Positions 8,742 to 17,758 are shown, counted from the first letter of the stretch. The stretch: DNA of 64,000 nucleotides from Streptomyces sp. NBC_01267 (GCF_036241575.1 NZ_CP108455.1:3716001-3780000), one strand, 5' to 3'. Program-made: numbers and translations. The notes: generated by a model from the sequence alone, not told the origin.

Positions 8742-9080
8742 ATGTCTCGAATCGTGAAGGCCGCCGCCGTACTCGCGAGCGCCGGCGCCGTCCTGGCGGG
8801 CTCCGCCGGTCTGGCCGCTGCCGACGCCGGGGCCCAGGGTGCCGCTGTCGGCTCCCCCGGTGTCATCTCGGGCAACCAGGTCCAGGTCCCGGTCCACGTC
8901 CCGATCAACCTCTGCGGCAACACCGTGAACGTGATCGGCCTGCTGAACCCGGCGTTCGGCAACACCTGCATCAACGTCGACAACCACGACCACGGTCGCG
9001 GCCACGAGCACGGCCACGAGCACGGCCACGACGAGGGCGGCTACGGTCACGGTCACGGCGAGGGCGGCTACGGCGGCTGA
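8742..9080 (+). CDS. Short chaplin with His/Gly-rich C-terminal tail
   Basis: Secreted amyloid-forming coat protein of aerial hyphae. 112 residues from ATG 8742 (AAGGAG seven bases upstream). Signal peptide about 1-27, then one chaplin domain (GAAVGSPGVISGNQVQVPVH, then PINLCGNTVNVIGLLNPAF and GNTCIN) with the two conserved cysteines. Ordinary short chaplins stop at TCIN(x1-2). This one continues about 31 residues with nine histidines in Gly/Asp/Glu context (GHEHGHEHGHDEGGYGHGHG). The tail resembles metal-binding His-rich proteins; metal binding is inference. A copper-dependent tyrosinase is the next gene. Confidence 0.93.
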   Translation: MSRIVKAAAVLASAGAVLAGSAGLAAADAGAQGAAVGSPGVISGNQVQVPVHVPINLCGNTVNVIGLLNPAFGNTCINVDNHDHGRGHEHGHEHGHDEGGYGHGHGEGGYGG

Positions 9081-9134
9081 GTGCCCCACGCGGCACCCAA
9101 CGACACAAGAACGGCGGGACCCGCGTCCCGCGCC

Positions 9135-9166
9135 CTGCGGCCATCCCCTCCGGGGGGTGGCCGCAG
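9135..9166 (+). terminator. Terminator after the His-tailed chaplin
   Basis: Stem CTGCGGCCA...TGGCCGCAG extended by CCCC/GGGG across a one-base bulge, about 55 bases after the chaplin stop. Short GTGCGTGGAGGC-type tandem repeats follow at about 9177-9217. Confidence 0.65.
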
Positions 9167-9252
9167 ACGTGTGCATGGAGGCGAGTGCGTGGAGGCGTGT
9201 GCGTGGAGGCGTGCGCCGAATGCCCGCCCGTGCACCAGCGGCTCCGCCCGCC

Positions 9253-9288
9253 AGGACCTGTCCGGCCGATCTCGGCCGGACAGGTCCT
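9253..9288 (-). terminator. Terminator overlapping the melC2 stop
   Basis: Perfect inverted repeat of 17-base arms (9253-9269 and 9272-9288) ending inside the tyrosinase stop codon. Confidence 0.75.
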
Positions 9289-10147
9289 ACGCGTAGCGGT
9301 AGATCCCCTGGTGGCTCATCAGCGACGACGGGGTGACGCCCCAGGGCGGCATCGGCTCGTCCAGGCCGAAGACCCGGCCGCTCTGCGGATCCCCGTCGGG
9401 GAGCTTCCCGGCGGGGAGGAACCCGGCCCGCGGATGCGCCTTCTGCCAGCGGTCCCAGACCAGGTCGCAGAAGGAGTGGTGCAGCCAGAAGACCGGATCG
9501 TTGGGCGAGGTCGCGCTGTTCATCATCCCGCCCACCCAGCGGTGCACCAGATTGTGGTTGCGCCAGGGCGGACCGCCGCGGAGCCCCCAGCCCTCGAAGG
9601 TGTTGCGGAACCCGTGCGGCACGGTGGAGTCCCACGGGGCCGCGTCGTAGAACGGCTCCTTCATGGCACGGGCCAGATCGGCCCTGGTGGGCAGCGGGAC
9701 CGGGTTGGCGGGGCGGCCGAAGTTCCGGGTGAGGAACGGGTTGTCGGTCACCCCGACCCGGACCTCCCAGTTGCCGTTGCGGTACGCGAACGGCCCGGTC
9801 ATGACCTGCTGGTCACCCCGGCGCCCGTCCCCGCCCAGGAAGTCGTCGCCCCACAGCGCGGCGGCCGGGGTGTTGTCGACGGTCCAGTCCCAGTACGGAA
9901 CGGTCACCCCCGGCGCGACCGCCTGGAGAGCACGCTCGAAGTCCAGCACGAAGCGGCGGTGCCAGGGGAAGAACGTGGGCGCCATGTGGGCGACCCGCTC
10001 ACCCTGGGAGCCGTCGGGCACGTAGTACTCGCCGTGCGTCCTGACGAAGTCGTCGTACTGCCCCGAGCGCTTGACCTCCAGGACCGCCGAGACGAACCGC
10101 TTCTTCTCGGCACCGGTGAGGTTCTTCTGGTTCTTGCGGACGTACAC
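9287..10147 (-). CDS. melC2: Tyrosinase (monophenol monooxygenase) MelC2
   Basis: Binuclear copper enzyme that oxidises tyrosine to dopaquinone, giving melanin. 286 residues. CuA ligands are His38, His54 and His63 in the THGEYY and FPWHRRF contexts; CuB ligands lie in HNLVHRWVGG and WLHHSFCDLVW, with the conserved Asn before the first CuB histidine. There is no signal peptide: it is exported piggy-back with the Tat-targeted caddie protein encoded 19 bases upstream. It is somewhat longer than S. glaucescens MelC2 through an extra segment near residues 105-160 (VRVGVTDNPFL region). Confidence 0.95.
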   Translation of the reverse strand: MYVRKNQKNLTGAEKKRFVSAVLEVKRSGQYDDFVRTHGEYYVPDGSQGERVAHMAPTFFPWHRRFVLDFERALQAVAPGVTVPYWDWTVDNTPAAALWGDDFLGGDGRRGDQQVMTGPFAYRNGNWEVRVGVTDNPFLTRNFGRPANPVPLPTRADLARAMKEPFYDAAPWDSTVPHGFRNTFEGWGLRGGPPWRNHNLVHRWVGGMMNSATSPNDPVFWLHHSFCDLVWDRWQKAHPRAGFLPAGKLPDGDPQSGRVFGLDEPMPPWGVTPSSLMSHQGIYRYA

Positions 10148-10166
10148 GGTGCGGCACCTTCCCCGG

Positions 10167-10592
10167 TCAGAACTGCTGCATGGACGTCAACGACAGCTGG
10201 GCGGTGCCCAGTTCGTCGACCGCGCCGCGCGCCACGGCGAGCGGTGTCGGGAACGACTCGTAGTGGTTCACCATGCTGAGGTAGCCCCCGTCGGCCCGCC
10301 GCATGACGTGCAGCGGCCGTCCGTCGACGGTGATCTCGACGCCCCCGGCGGACTCGACGCCCCGGATGCGGCGCCCCCGGTACATCTCGTCGAACACCTC
10401 CCGCAGCTCCGGCAGCGGACCCGCCGCCCCGGTGCGGTCGCCGTCCGCGGTGCCCTCCGCGTTCACGATCGGGGCCAGCGCCCCGGCGGTCCCGCTCACG
10501 ACACCTGCCCCGAACGCCGCCCTCAGCACCCCGCGGCGTGACAGATGCCGCAGCCACCCCGTCCTCGTCCTGCCGTGCGTCCGCACACTCAT
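10167..10592 (-). CDS. melC1: Tyrosinase caddie/cofactor protein MelC1
   Basis: Copper-delivery and export partner of tyrosinase. 141 residues from ATG 10592, preceded by GGAGGGAG. The N-terminus has a twin-arginine signal (SRRGVLRAAFGAG) after a basic stretch. The C-terminal half matches the MelC1 family: VDGRPLHVMRRADGGYLSMV, NHYESFPTPLAVARGAVDEL. First gene of melC1-melC2; the 298 bases upstream, shared with the divergent P450 gene, hold its promoter but no site was recognised. Confidence 0.93.
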   Translation of the reverse strand: MSVRTHGRTRTGWLRHLSRRGVLRAAFGAGVVSGTAGALAPIVNAEGTADGDRTGAAGPLPELREVFDEMYRGRRIRGVESAGGVEITVDGRPLHVMRRADGGYLSMVNHYESFPTPLAVARGAVDELGTAQLSLTSMQQF

Positions 10593-10890
10593 CCCGGCTC
10601 CCTCCGATTTCGGCCCGCTGAGCGGCGCGCCCCGCCGTGAGTGGTGCACGACGGACCGCGCCTCGTCGATGACATCGGTGACAACGAGGGCGCACCGGAA
10701 CAGTTCTTCGCACCAGACCCGTCGGAGGGGCTCTGATCAGCCCTTACGGTCACGGTTCGCCCGTCCGGAGGAGTCCGCCGCCCCGTGCGGGGGAACCTCG
10801 CCCGCCCTGCGCGTACGGACGGACGGCGGCCCGCGCCGTACGCCACGATGACCGCCGGATCAGGGCCGGTCGGCCCGAGGGGAGGCTGAG
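10593..10890. other. Divergent promoter region melC1 / P450
   Basis: 298 bases without a supported gene. No palindrome longer than about 8 bp was noticed. It must contain the promoters of melC1 (leftward) and the P450 (rightward). Confidence 0.4.
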
Positions 10891-12186
10891 GTGGAGAAGG
10901 TCCCGGCGCAGTCGGCCGTACGGCACACGGCCCGGCCGCAGCAGGAGATCGGCCTGGCGGATCCGGCGTTCTGGCAACTGCCGCCCGCCGCACGGCTCGA
11001 CGCCTTCGCCTCGCTCCGGCGGCTCGACAGACCCGCGTACTTCGTGGAGCGCCCCGCCACCTGGCTCCGGCCCGAGCAGGGGTTCTACGCGCTGGTCACC
11101 CACGACGACGTGGTGCGGGCGAGCCGGCTGCCCCAGGTGTTCGCCAGTGCTCCCGGGGTCACCACGCCGGAGCCCGCCGGGTGGGTCAGGTTCCTGTTCG
11201 GCGATTCCATGGTCAACCTGGACGCCCCGCACCACACCCAGCTGCGCCGGGTCGTCTCGCGCGCCTTCACGCCGCGGCTGCTCGCCGCCGCCGACGAGGA
11301 CATCCGCCGGGTCGCCGCGCGCATCGTGGACGACATGATCGCCGAACGGCCCGGCGAGTTCGTGGCATCGGTGGCCTCCCGGATGCCGTTCGAAGTCATC
11401 TGCAACCTCATGGGCATCCCGGAGCACTACCGTCCCGAGATCGCCGGACGGGTCGACCACGCCTCGGAGAACGTGGGGGTCGAGCGCGGTATCGCCACCC
11501 GCCTCCGCGTCCCCGGCCGGGGGCTGCGGGCGCTGGCCCGGATGCACCTGATGATGGCCACGCTGGGCCGCGAGCGGCGCCGGCGGCCCACCGGCGACCT
11601 CATCTCGGCCCTGGTCGGCGCGGACGTCGACGGCCAGGCGCTCGACGCCCGCCAGCTGGGGGCGTTCTTCTCGCTGCTGATGGTGGCCGGAGTGGAGACC
11701 ACCCGCAACGCGATCACTCACGCGCTGGCCCTGCTGACCGACCACCCGGAGCAACGGGCCCTGCTCGCCTCGGACTTCGACCGGTACGCCGACGGCGCGG
11801 TCGACGAGATCCTGCGGCACTCGACGCCGATCATCCAGTTCCGCAGGACGGTACGGGCGGAGTACTCGCTGGGCGGGCGCACCTTCCGCCCCGGCGACAA
11901 GGTGGTCCTCTACTACGCGTCCGCCAACCGCGACGAGGCGGTCTTCCCCGACCCGGACGCCTTCGACATCACCCGCAGCCCCAACCCCCACCTGGGGTAC
12001 GGGGGCGGCGGACCGCACTTCTGCCTGGGCGCCCATCTGGCCCGCCAGGAGATCAAGGCCCTCTTCCGCGAGCTGCTGAGCCGCCCGCGGGCGCTGCGCG
12101 CGGTGGGCGTCCCCGAGCTGGCCGGGTCGAACTTCGACAACCGGGTGCGCGCGCTGCGGTTCGCCTTCGACCCGCCGGCCCCGTAA
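10891..12186 (+). CDS. Cytochrome P450
   Basis: Haem monooxygenase, soluble class I type, needing separate ferredoxin and reductase partners that are not encoded nearby. 431 residues from GTG 10891 with GGGGAGG upstream. I-helix oxygen-activation motif AGVETT at 266-271, K-helix ExxR (EILR) at 306-309, haem loop GYGGGGPHFCLG at 369-380 with Cys378 as thiolate ligand. The SMVNLDAPHHTQLRRVVSRA stretch and loop sequence resemble the CYP124/125/142 group that hydroxylates branched lipids and sterols; this subfamily call is tentative. A stand-alone gene next to melC with no biosynthetic cluster around it. Confidence 0.93.
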   Translation: MEKVPAQSAVRHTARPQQEIGLADPAFWQLPPAARLDAFASLRRLDRPAYFVERPATWLRPEQGFYALVTHDDVVRASRLPQVFASAPGVTTPEPAGWVRFLFGDSMVNLDAPHHTQLRRVVSRAFTPRLLAAADEDIRRVAARIVDDMIAERPGEFVASVASRMPFEVICNLMGIPEHYRPEIAGRVDHASENVGVERGIATRLRVPGRGLRALARMHLMMATLGRERRRRPTGDLISALVGADVDGQALDARQLGAFFSLLMVAGVETTRNAITHALALLTDHPEQRALLASDFDRYADGAVDEILRHSTPIIQFRRTVRAEYSLGGRTFRPGDKVVLYYASANRDEAVFPDPDAFDITRSPNPHLGYGGGGPHFCLGAHLARQEIKALFRELLSRPRALRAVGVPELAGSNFDNRVRALRFAFDPPAP

Positions 12187-12247
12187 CGGCCCCGCCGGGG
12201 CCGGAGCACGGGCCCCGGTCCCCCGTCCGCCCGGCCGCGGAGCCGGG

Positions 12248-12742
12248 TCACCTCCGCAGCTGGGTGACCGGCAGCAGGCAGTGCGCGGACGTGCTGAGCA
12301 TGGTCTCGTCGCCGACGAACGCGGTGAGCGTCTCCTCGGACACCTGCCGGCCCGGGGCCGCCTCCGGCCACGGCTTCGCGGCGAACATGAAGTGCACCTC
12401 GCCCTGGTCGGCGACGGCCCGGAGCCACTCGGCCGGGACGGTGCACTGGGCTTTCAGGTACGGCATGTCGAGCACCGCCTGACCGCCCTCGACGAGCAGC
12501 CGTACCGGGAAGCCGGGCCGCGAGCCGTCGGCCAGCTCGCTGCCCATCGGGATGCCCAGCTCGGCGAAGACCGCACGGACCGCGGCCTCACCGGCCTCGG
12601 CCCCGTCCTTCCCGTCGCCGAGCGAGTACGCGAGCAGATAGGGCTTGTTGTGCGTGTCGGGGTCGCCGGACCAGGCGAGCACGGAGAGCGTGCCCAACTG
12701 GGCGCGTCGGGCGGTGCTGGTGGCGGTCTGGGATGCGGTCAT
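12248..12742 (-). CDS. Conserved Streptomyces protein, probable DUF5949
   Basis: 164 residues from ATG 12742 (MTASQTATSTARRAQLG); the frame extends further upstream without support. Cytosolic, no membrane segment. The motif LGTLSVLAWSGDPDTHNKPY, then LLAYSLGDG, is a signature I associate with the actinobacterial DUF5949 family. Function unknown. Convergent with the P450 gene; a short GC stem at about 12187-12203 lies between them. Confidence 0.72.
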   Translation of the reverse strand: MTASQTATSTARRAQLGTLSVLAWSGDPDTHNKPYLLAYSLGDGKDGAEAGEAAVRAVFAELGIPMGSELADGSRPGFPVRLLVEGGQAVLDMPYLKAQCTVPAEWLRAVADQGEVHFMFAAKPWPEAAPGRQVSEETLTAFVGDETMLSTSAHCLLPVTQLRR

Positions 12743-12874
12743 GGCTCGGGACCCTAGTGGCGGGCCACCCCGCCGAAGGCGGCCGTTCACCCGGATGGAG
12801 CAATCGGGCGGCCCAAAGCCATCACTTCAGGGCGTGTGTGCGGCGACCCCGTGCACCGGTCGCCCGACAGGCCC

Positions 12875-13441
12875 TCAGAGCTTCCAGACCGCCGTGGTGG
12901 TGTCCGCTCCGCTCCCGTCGCCGAAGTGCACCGAGGCCACGGACGCGGTCTCCGGCACCTCGAACACGAACCAGCCCTCGTCCCGTTCCCCCGCGGCGAG
13001 CGACCGGTACACGAAGGGTGCGCCGGTCGTCAGGTCACCCGTGGCGACCGGCCGGTGGCGCTGCCCCGCGCTGTCGACGATCCAGACGGAACCGGGGACC
13101 GCACGGTAGGCGGTACCGCCCACATTGACGATCTCGAACTCGATCCCCGTCCGGCGCAGCCCCGGCCCCGCGGCGGGCCCGGCCATCACGGTGATCGCCG
13201 GGTCGACGAAGGCGCCCGTGGTGACCTGGAGGTGGCGGCCTTTCCCCGCCCCGCTCCCCGCCCCCCGCAGATCGGCCGTGTCGCCGAGCCGCGCGGGGGC
13301 CGACGCGCTGCCCGGGGGTCCGGCCGCCGGACGGACGGTGGCGGTCCCCGCCGGGCCGGCGTCGTCGGTGCCGGGCGAACCCTGACAGGCCGTGAGGCCC
13401 AGCAGCAGGACCGCGAGCAGTGCGGATCTCGGAACGTTCAT
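12875..13441 (-). CDS. Putative secreted lipoprotein
   Basis: 188 residues from ATG 13441 with GGAGAG upstream. The N-terminus is a lipoprotein signal (LLAVLLLGLTACQG, lipobox L-T-A-C), then a Pro/Ala/Gly-rich linker of about 45 residues. A beta-rich C-terminal domain follows (TGIEFEIVNVGGTAYRA, PGSVWIVDSAGQRHRP, GWFVFEVPETA). That pattern is seen in DUF4352/telokin-like extracellular domains. Likely anchored on the outer face of the membrane; role unknown. Confidence 0.75.
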   Translation of the reverse strand: MNVPRSALLAVLLLGLTACQGSPGTDDAGPAGTATVRPAAGPPGSASAPARLGDTADLRGAGSGAGKGRHLQVTTGAFVDPAITVMAGPAAGPGLRRTGIEFEIVNVGGTAYRAVPGSVWIVDSAGQRHRPVATGDLTTGAPFVYRSLAAGERDEGWFVFEVPETASVASVHFGDGSGADTTTAVWKL

Positions 13442-13621
13442 GTGCTCTCCATATGCCATCTGCCGAACTTGCTTCGGCAGAGCGGGAGTTGACCGGAGAG
13501 GCGACTGCGGGAGGACGGGCTGCCCAGGACCGTGCGGGCCTGGACAGCCCGGCAGGGAAACGAAGTTCCCCATGCGACGCCGTGGTCAACGATTGACGGT
13601 TGAATGTGTTACTGCCGGGAC

Positions 13622-13657
13622 GCCGTACCGCATGCCGTACCGCATGCCGTACCGCAC
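13622..13657. repeat. 12-bp tandem repeat, three units plus a partial
   Basis: Unit GCCGTACCGCAT, third copy with one change, followed by GCCGTCC. It lies in the 235-base gap between the lipoprotein promoter and the 3' end of the flavoprotein gene. Confidence 0.85.
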
Positions 13658-13676
13658 GCCGTCCGGGGGACCGGAC

Positions 13677-14933
13677 TCACCGCACGCCTGCCCGCGACCG
13701 GACCTCCCCCGGCTGCCCGGGTACGGACCCGGACCGGCTCAGCCTGTACCGGACCCCGCGCACCAGCCGTCCCGCGGTGAAGGTGGCCCCGTGCACGAAA
13801 CGCATCGACGGGCCGAACGACGGCGCGGCCAGCAGCCCCGCGAAGAACAGTCCGGGGTACGAGGACTCGAACCCCGCGCTCAGCTCCGGCGAGCGGCTGG
13901 GACCGACGGTCGCCAGCGAGCACCGCAGCCGGTCGTCGAGCATGCCCAGACGGCCGAGGTCCGGGGTGAAACCGGTGGCCGCGACGACATGGTCGGTCTC
14001 GACGGTCCGGGTGCTCGTACGGGTTCCGGCGGCGGCCAGCACGAGCCGCACCCGGCCGTCCGCCTCGGTGGCGCTCAGCATCTCGTGCCCCAGCTCCACC
14101 GGCACCCGCTGCTCGAAGCGGTCGCGCAGCCACCAGGCACCGGCAGGGCCCAGCGCGGTGGCGGCGATCCGGGCCCGGGTGCGGCCCGGCAGATGACGTA
14201 CGCAGCCGGGGATCTCCGACCAGACCCAGCTGCTCCAGCCCGTGCCGAGGCCGCTGTGCGGTTCGCGGAGCGCGCGCAGCGGGCTCCGGCGCAGCGGCTG
14301 CGGCGGGGTGTTCCAGTGCAGTCGGTCCGCGCGGGCCAGCAGCCTCGGCCGGGCGCCGTGTTCGGCGAGCAGGGCCGCGGTCTCCAGCGCCGCCTGGCCC
14401 GCGCCCACCACCGTCACGTCCTGGCCGGCGAAGCGGCTCAGGTCCCGGTGGCCGCTGCTGTGCGAGTAGCGGTCGCCGGGCAGCGCCCGCAGCGGGGCGG
14501 GGATGTTGACGAACGGCAGCACGCCGATCGCGAGGGCCACCGTGCGCGTACGGAACGACTCGCCCTCGGCCGTCTCGACCAGGAACCCGCCGGGGCCCGG
14601 CACCACCCGGGTGACGGTCAGTTCCTCGGGCCGCGGCGCGGCCCGCCGGGCGAACCACAGGCCGTACTCGGTGAAGGTGCTGATGGCGAGCGGGTTGCCG
14701 TGGGTGGGGCGCAGGCCGCGGGCGGAGCAGTACGCGTCGAGGGTGTGGCGGCCCGCCGGGTCGGACAGGTTGGACGCCCAGGGCTCCGACTTCAGGAACA
14801 TGCCGTGCGGCATGTGGTCGCGCCAGGACGCCATCGGCCTGCCGAGCACCCGGGTCCGCAGCCCTGCGGTCGCGGCATGGGCGGCTACGGACAGCCCGTA
14901 GGGACCGGCTCCGATGACTGCCAGGTCGTACAT
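13677..14933 (-). CDS. FAD-dependent NAD(P)-binding monooxygenase-like protein
   Basis: 418 residues. FAD motif VIGAGPYGLSVAAHAA at residues 5-20, NAD(P) motif VVGAGQAALETAALLA near 175-190, and the third signature DHVVAATGFTPDLGRLG near 325. This is the layout of the flavin monooxygenase / lysine-N-hydroxylase-like superfamily. ATG 14933 was chosen for GCGAGGA upstream; ATG 14957 would overlap the upstream ATP-grasp stop by ATGA and is a real alternative. The pair could form an N-hydroxylation or oxidation plus amide/ester ligation module, but no substrate is evident. It is adjacent to a glycan cluster, so modification of a surface or small molecule is possible. Confidence 0.82.
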   Translation of the reverse strand: MYDLAVIGAGPYGLSVAAHAATAGLRTRVLGRPMASWRDHMPHGMFLKSEPWASNLSDPAGRHTLDAYCSARGLRPTHGNPLAISTFTEYGLWFARRAAPRPEELTVTRVVPGPGGFLVETAEGESFRTRTVALAIGVLPFVNIPAPLRALPGDRYSHSSGHRDLSRFAGQDVTVVGAGQAALETAALLAEHGARPRLLARADRLHWNTPPQPLRRSPLRALREPHSGLGTGWSSWVWSEIPGCVRHLPGRTRARIAATALGPAGAWWLRDRFEQRVPVELGHEMLSATEADGRVRLVLAAAGTRTSTRTVETDHVVAATGFTPDLGRLGMLDDRLRCSLATVGPSRSPELSAGFESSYPGLFFAGLLAAPSFGPSMRFVHGATFTAGRLVRGVRYRLSRSGSVPGQPGEVRSRAGVR

Positions 14934-14953
14934 GATGCGGTCCTCGCTCTTTC

Positions 14954-16297
14954 TCATCGTGGCGCGGACGCCGGGTCGAGAGGGTGGGTGGAACTCCCGC
15001 CGGGAGAGGCCCGGGTGGCGGGCACTCCGCCGCCTCGGCGCGGCCCCGGACGCAGCCGCCGCGCGCCCTTGCGCAGCCCCTTGCCGCACCACACCGCGCC
15101 CATGGCCAGGAAGGGGGAGACGTCGTCGCCCGCGAACCAGGCCCGCTCGGTACCGGCCTTTTCGGTACCGGCCCGCCCGCCCCCGCGCGTACCGCCCGCC
15201 GCGAAGGGCCAGGGGCGGCCCCCCGAGGCGAGCAGCGAGAGCAGCGCGTAGTTCTCCGCGACGAAGACCCGGCCGGGGCGGGCGGCCGGAGGGGGCACGG
15301 TGCGGCCGGTCAGATCCAGGTACTGCGCCCGTACGACATCGAGCCCCGACCGGTCGGTGAAGAGGCGGAACTGGGCGCCGGGGCGCGGGTTGAAGTCCAG
15401 CAGGTGGAACCGGCCGGTCGACGGGTCGCGGCGGAAGTCGAGGTCGAGGATGCCGCGGTAGCCGACATGGGCGGCCAGCCGCCCGGCGGCCAGCTCCACC
15501 TCCCGGTTGGGCTGCCAGCTGCCCATCGCGGTGAGCCCGGCGCGGACCGGCCAGGACAGCACCTTGCGGCCGGTGCCGCCCATCAGGCAGCGGTCCCGGT
15601 CGGCGAAGTAGCCGTGGAAGAACCAGTCGTTGCCCGGCTCGTACGGCAGCCAGCGCTGGAGGAGCAGCCTGCTGCCCGCCGTGGTGTGCTGCTCGTACAG
15701 CCGTGCCGCGTCGGCCGCCGAGCGCACCAGCGTCGTACTGCGCAGCCCCGAACCGGTGGGCAGCAGCCAGGGCCGGCTCCACTTGGCGACCATCGGCAGG
15801 CCCAGTTCGCGGGCCGCCGACGCCGCGTCGGCGGCGCTGCCGGGGATCACCGTGGCCGGATGGGCGATCCCCGACTCGGCACAGAGCCCGGCGAGTTCGG
15901 ACTTGTCGGCGAGCCGCTCCGGCAGGTCGAGCGGCTGCGCGGGCAGCAGGTAGCGCCCGGTCAGCCGCGGGGCGAGCGCGGCGACGTGGATGGCGCTGAT
16001 GTCGTCCATCGCGATCAGTACGGCCGGTCTGCCGATCCGGTCGGAGATCCTCAGGAGCATCTTCCGGAAGACGTCAGGGGTGATGCGGCCCTGCGGCCGG
16101 AGGTGCGAGTGGTGCAGATGGCGCGACCTGGTGACGGGGCTGTCGGCCGACTCGACCACGGCATGGACCTCCACCCCGGCCCGCCCCAGCGACCTGACGG
16201 CCCCGAGGGTGCCGTGGTGCAGGGGATTGCGGTCGAGCCGGAGGAGCAGGGCCGGAGCCCCGGCGCCGAACGGTGGCATGCACGTCACGTCTTTCAC
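14954..16297 (-). CDS. ATP-grasp family ligase-like protein
   Basis: 447 residues from GTG 16297; ATG 16279 is an alternative and neither has a good ribosome site. The central region fits the carbamoyl-phosphate-synthetase-type ATP-grasp fold: LGLPMVAKWSRPW (nucleotide lysine), LLLQRWLPYEPGNDW (hinge acid), and the metal-binding ILDLDFRRDPST plus FHLLDFNPRPGAQ. The N-terminal domain reads like the biotin-carboxylase pre-grasp fold (GAVRSLGRAGVEVHAVVE). Such proteins ligate a carboxylate to an amine or thiol. Translationally coupled to the flavoprotein; divergent from the GH26-like gene. Substrate unknown. Confidence 0.8.
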   Translation of the reverse strand: MKDVTCMPPFGAGAPALLLRLDRNPLHHGTLGAVRSLGRAGVEVHAVVESADSPVTRSRHLHHSHLRPQGRITPDVFRKMLLRISDRIGRPAVLIAMDDISAIHVAALAPRLTGRYLLPAQPLDLPERLADKSELAGLCAESGIAHPATVIPGSAADAASAARELGLPMVAKWSRPWLLPTGSGLRSTTLVRSAADAARLYEQHTTAGSRLLLQRWLPYEPGNDWFFHGYFADRDRCLMGGTGRKVLSWPVRAGLTAMGSWQPNREVELAAGRLAAHVGYRGILDLDFRRDPSTGRFHLLDFNPRPGAQFRLFTDRSGLDVVRAQYLDLTGRTVPPPAARPGRVFVAENYALLSLLASGGRPWPFAAGGTRGGGRAGTEKAGTERAWFAGDDVSPFLAMGAVWCGKGLRKGARRLRPGPRRGGGVPATRASPGGSSTHPLDPASAPR

Positions 16298-16445
16298 CTG
16301 GATGGAGCTGACTGGAAGTCACCGGGCCCGCACATGGCCTAATGCCGGGTGCCCGAGCGGCCCGTGGGTTGCACGGTGTGACCAGAGCCGATGAGTCCGC
16401 CGATTCAGTGACTCGGAACCAGTGGGATCGACGAGGAGGAGCCGT

Positions 16446-17732
16446 ATGCCTCACCACCACCGCCGACTGACGGGCGCGTGCATCGGAGCCGTTGCCGCCG
16501 GTCTTCTCATGACCGGCGCGGGCCTCGCGCAGGGGGCGCCCCTCCCGTTGCCCCCCGGACCCGCGCCCGCCGGATCCGCACCGCCCGGACCGGCGCCCGC
16601 CGCGTCCCCGGCCCCGGAGCCCGCGGTGGGCGCGTACCTGGACTACGGGGCGGCCGGTGTGCGCCGCATGGCGGACCTGTCGCGCTGGCTGGGCGGCGCG
16701 GACCTGCGGGTCGGGCACACCTACCTGCCCGGCGACGACTGGTCCAACATCGAGGGCCGGCCCGCGTTCCTGGGGACCTGGGCGGCCTGGCGGCGCGCCG
16801 AGGCCGACCGGATGTTCGTGCTCAACGTGCCCATGCAGGAGCACAACGAGGACCGGGTCTCCGACTACGAGGTCCGGGACCTGATCCAGCAGGGCGCCCG
16901 CGGCGACTTCGACGAGCACTACCGCAAGCTCGCCCGGCGGCTGGTGTCCCTGGGGGTGCCCGACACGGTGGTCGTGCTGGGCTGGGAGATGAACGGGACG
17001 ACGTTCACGTCCCGCTGCGGGCCGGACCCCGAGGGCTGGAAGACGTACTGGAACCGGATCGTCGCGGCGATGCGCTCCGTGCCCGGTCAGAAGTTCACCT
17101 TCGACTTCGCGCCCAACCGCGGCCCGGACGACGTCCCCTGGACCGCGTGCTACCCGGGTGACGACTCGGTCGACGTCATCGGGATGGACTCCTACGACCA
17201 GCCGCCGGGCAACAGCTTCGACGACCAGGTGAAGGGGCCGTACGGGCTCCAGGCACAGGTCGACTTCGCCGCCGCGCACCGGAAGCAGATCTCCTACCCG
17301 GAGTGGGGACTGTTCAAGAACGGCGACAACACCGACTACATGCGCCGGATGCTCGACTGGTTCGACGTGCACAGACCGCTCTACCAGACCATCACGGACT
17401 ACTGCCCGCACGGGGTGTGGCAGTGCGGGCAGAACCCGAGGGCGGCGGAGATCTTCCGGACGAAGGTGTCCGAGGAGGCCAAGCCTGAGGAGACGGGGTC
17501 GGAGGAGACGGGGTCGGCGGAGACGGGACCGCAGCCGAGTACGCAGCCCGGTACCCCGCCGAGCGCCCGGCCCAGCACGCAGCCCACGCCCGGGACCGGC
17601 ATGCCCCCCGTCGCACCGGAGGCCCCACCGCAGACCAACACCAGGGAGTGGTGCCTCCCGGCCGGTCTGGGCGAGTGGCTCGGCCGGTGGGTGGATCCCC
17701 GGCAGATCTGCGTCGGTCTCCCGGGCCGCTGA
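16446..17732 (+). CDS. Secreted GH26-like glycoside hydrolase
   Basis: 428 residues from ATG 16446 (GAGGAGG upstream). Signal peptide about 1-31, a 35-residue Pro/Ala linker, then a TIM-barrel domain with the GH26 acid/base region VVVLGWEMNGTTF and nucleophile region QISYPEWGLFK. Catalytic Glu in WEMNG and PEWG follows the beta-mannanase/endoglucanase pattern. A Glu-Thr-Gly and Pro/Ser/Thr linker follows, then a 35-residue tail with two cysteines. It lies between the two leftward glycan gene blocks, so it may trim or release the polysaccharide made by them (inference). Confidence 0.83.
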   Translation: MPHHHRRLTGACIGAVAAGLLMTGAGLAQGAPLPLPPGPAPAGSAPPGPAPAASPAPEPAVGAYLDYGAAGVRRMADLSRWLGGADLRVGHTYLPGDDWSNIEGRPAFLGTWAAWRRAEADRMFVLNVPMQEHNEDRVSDYEVRDLIQQGARGDFDEHYRKLARRLVSLGVPDTVVVLGWEMNGTTFTSRCGPDPEGWKTYWNRIVAAMRSVPGQKFTFDFAPNRGPDDVPWTACYPGDDSVDVIGMDSYDQPPGNSFDDQVKGPYGLQAQVDFAAAHRKQISYPEWGLFKNGDNTDYMRRMLDWFDVHRPLYQTITDYCPHGVWQCGQNPRAAEIFRTKVSEEAKPEETGSEETGSAETGPQPSTQPGTPPSARPSTQPTPGTGMPPVAPEAPPQTNTREWCLPAGLGEWLGRWVDPRQICVGLPGR

Positions 17733-17758
17733 CAGCGCCGTGTACGGCGGGCAGGGCG

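Noticed and set aside
9287..12186. A natural-product cluster built on tyrosinase plus P450
   Set aside because: No scaffold enzyme, transporter or regulator is present; melC and the P450 are divergent single units.
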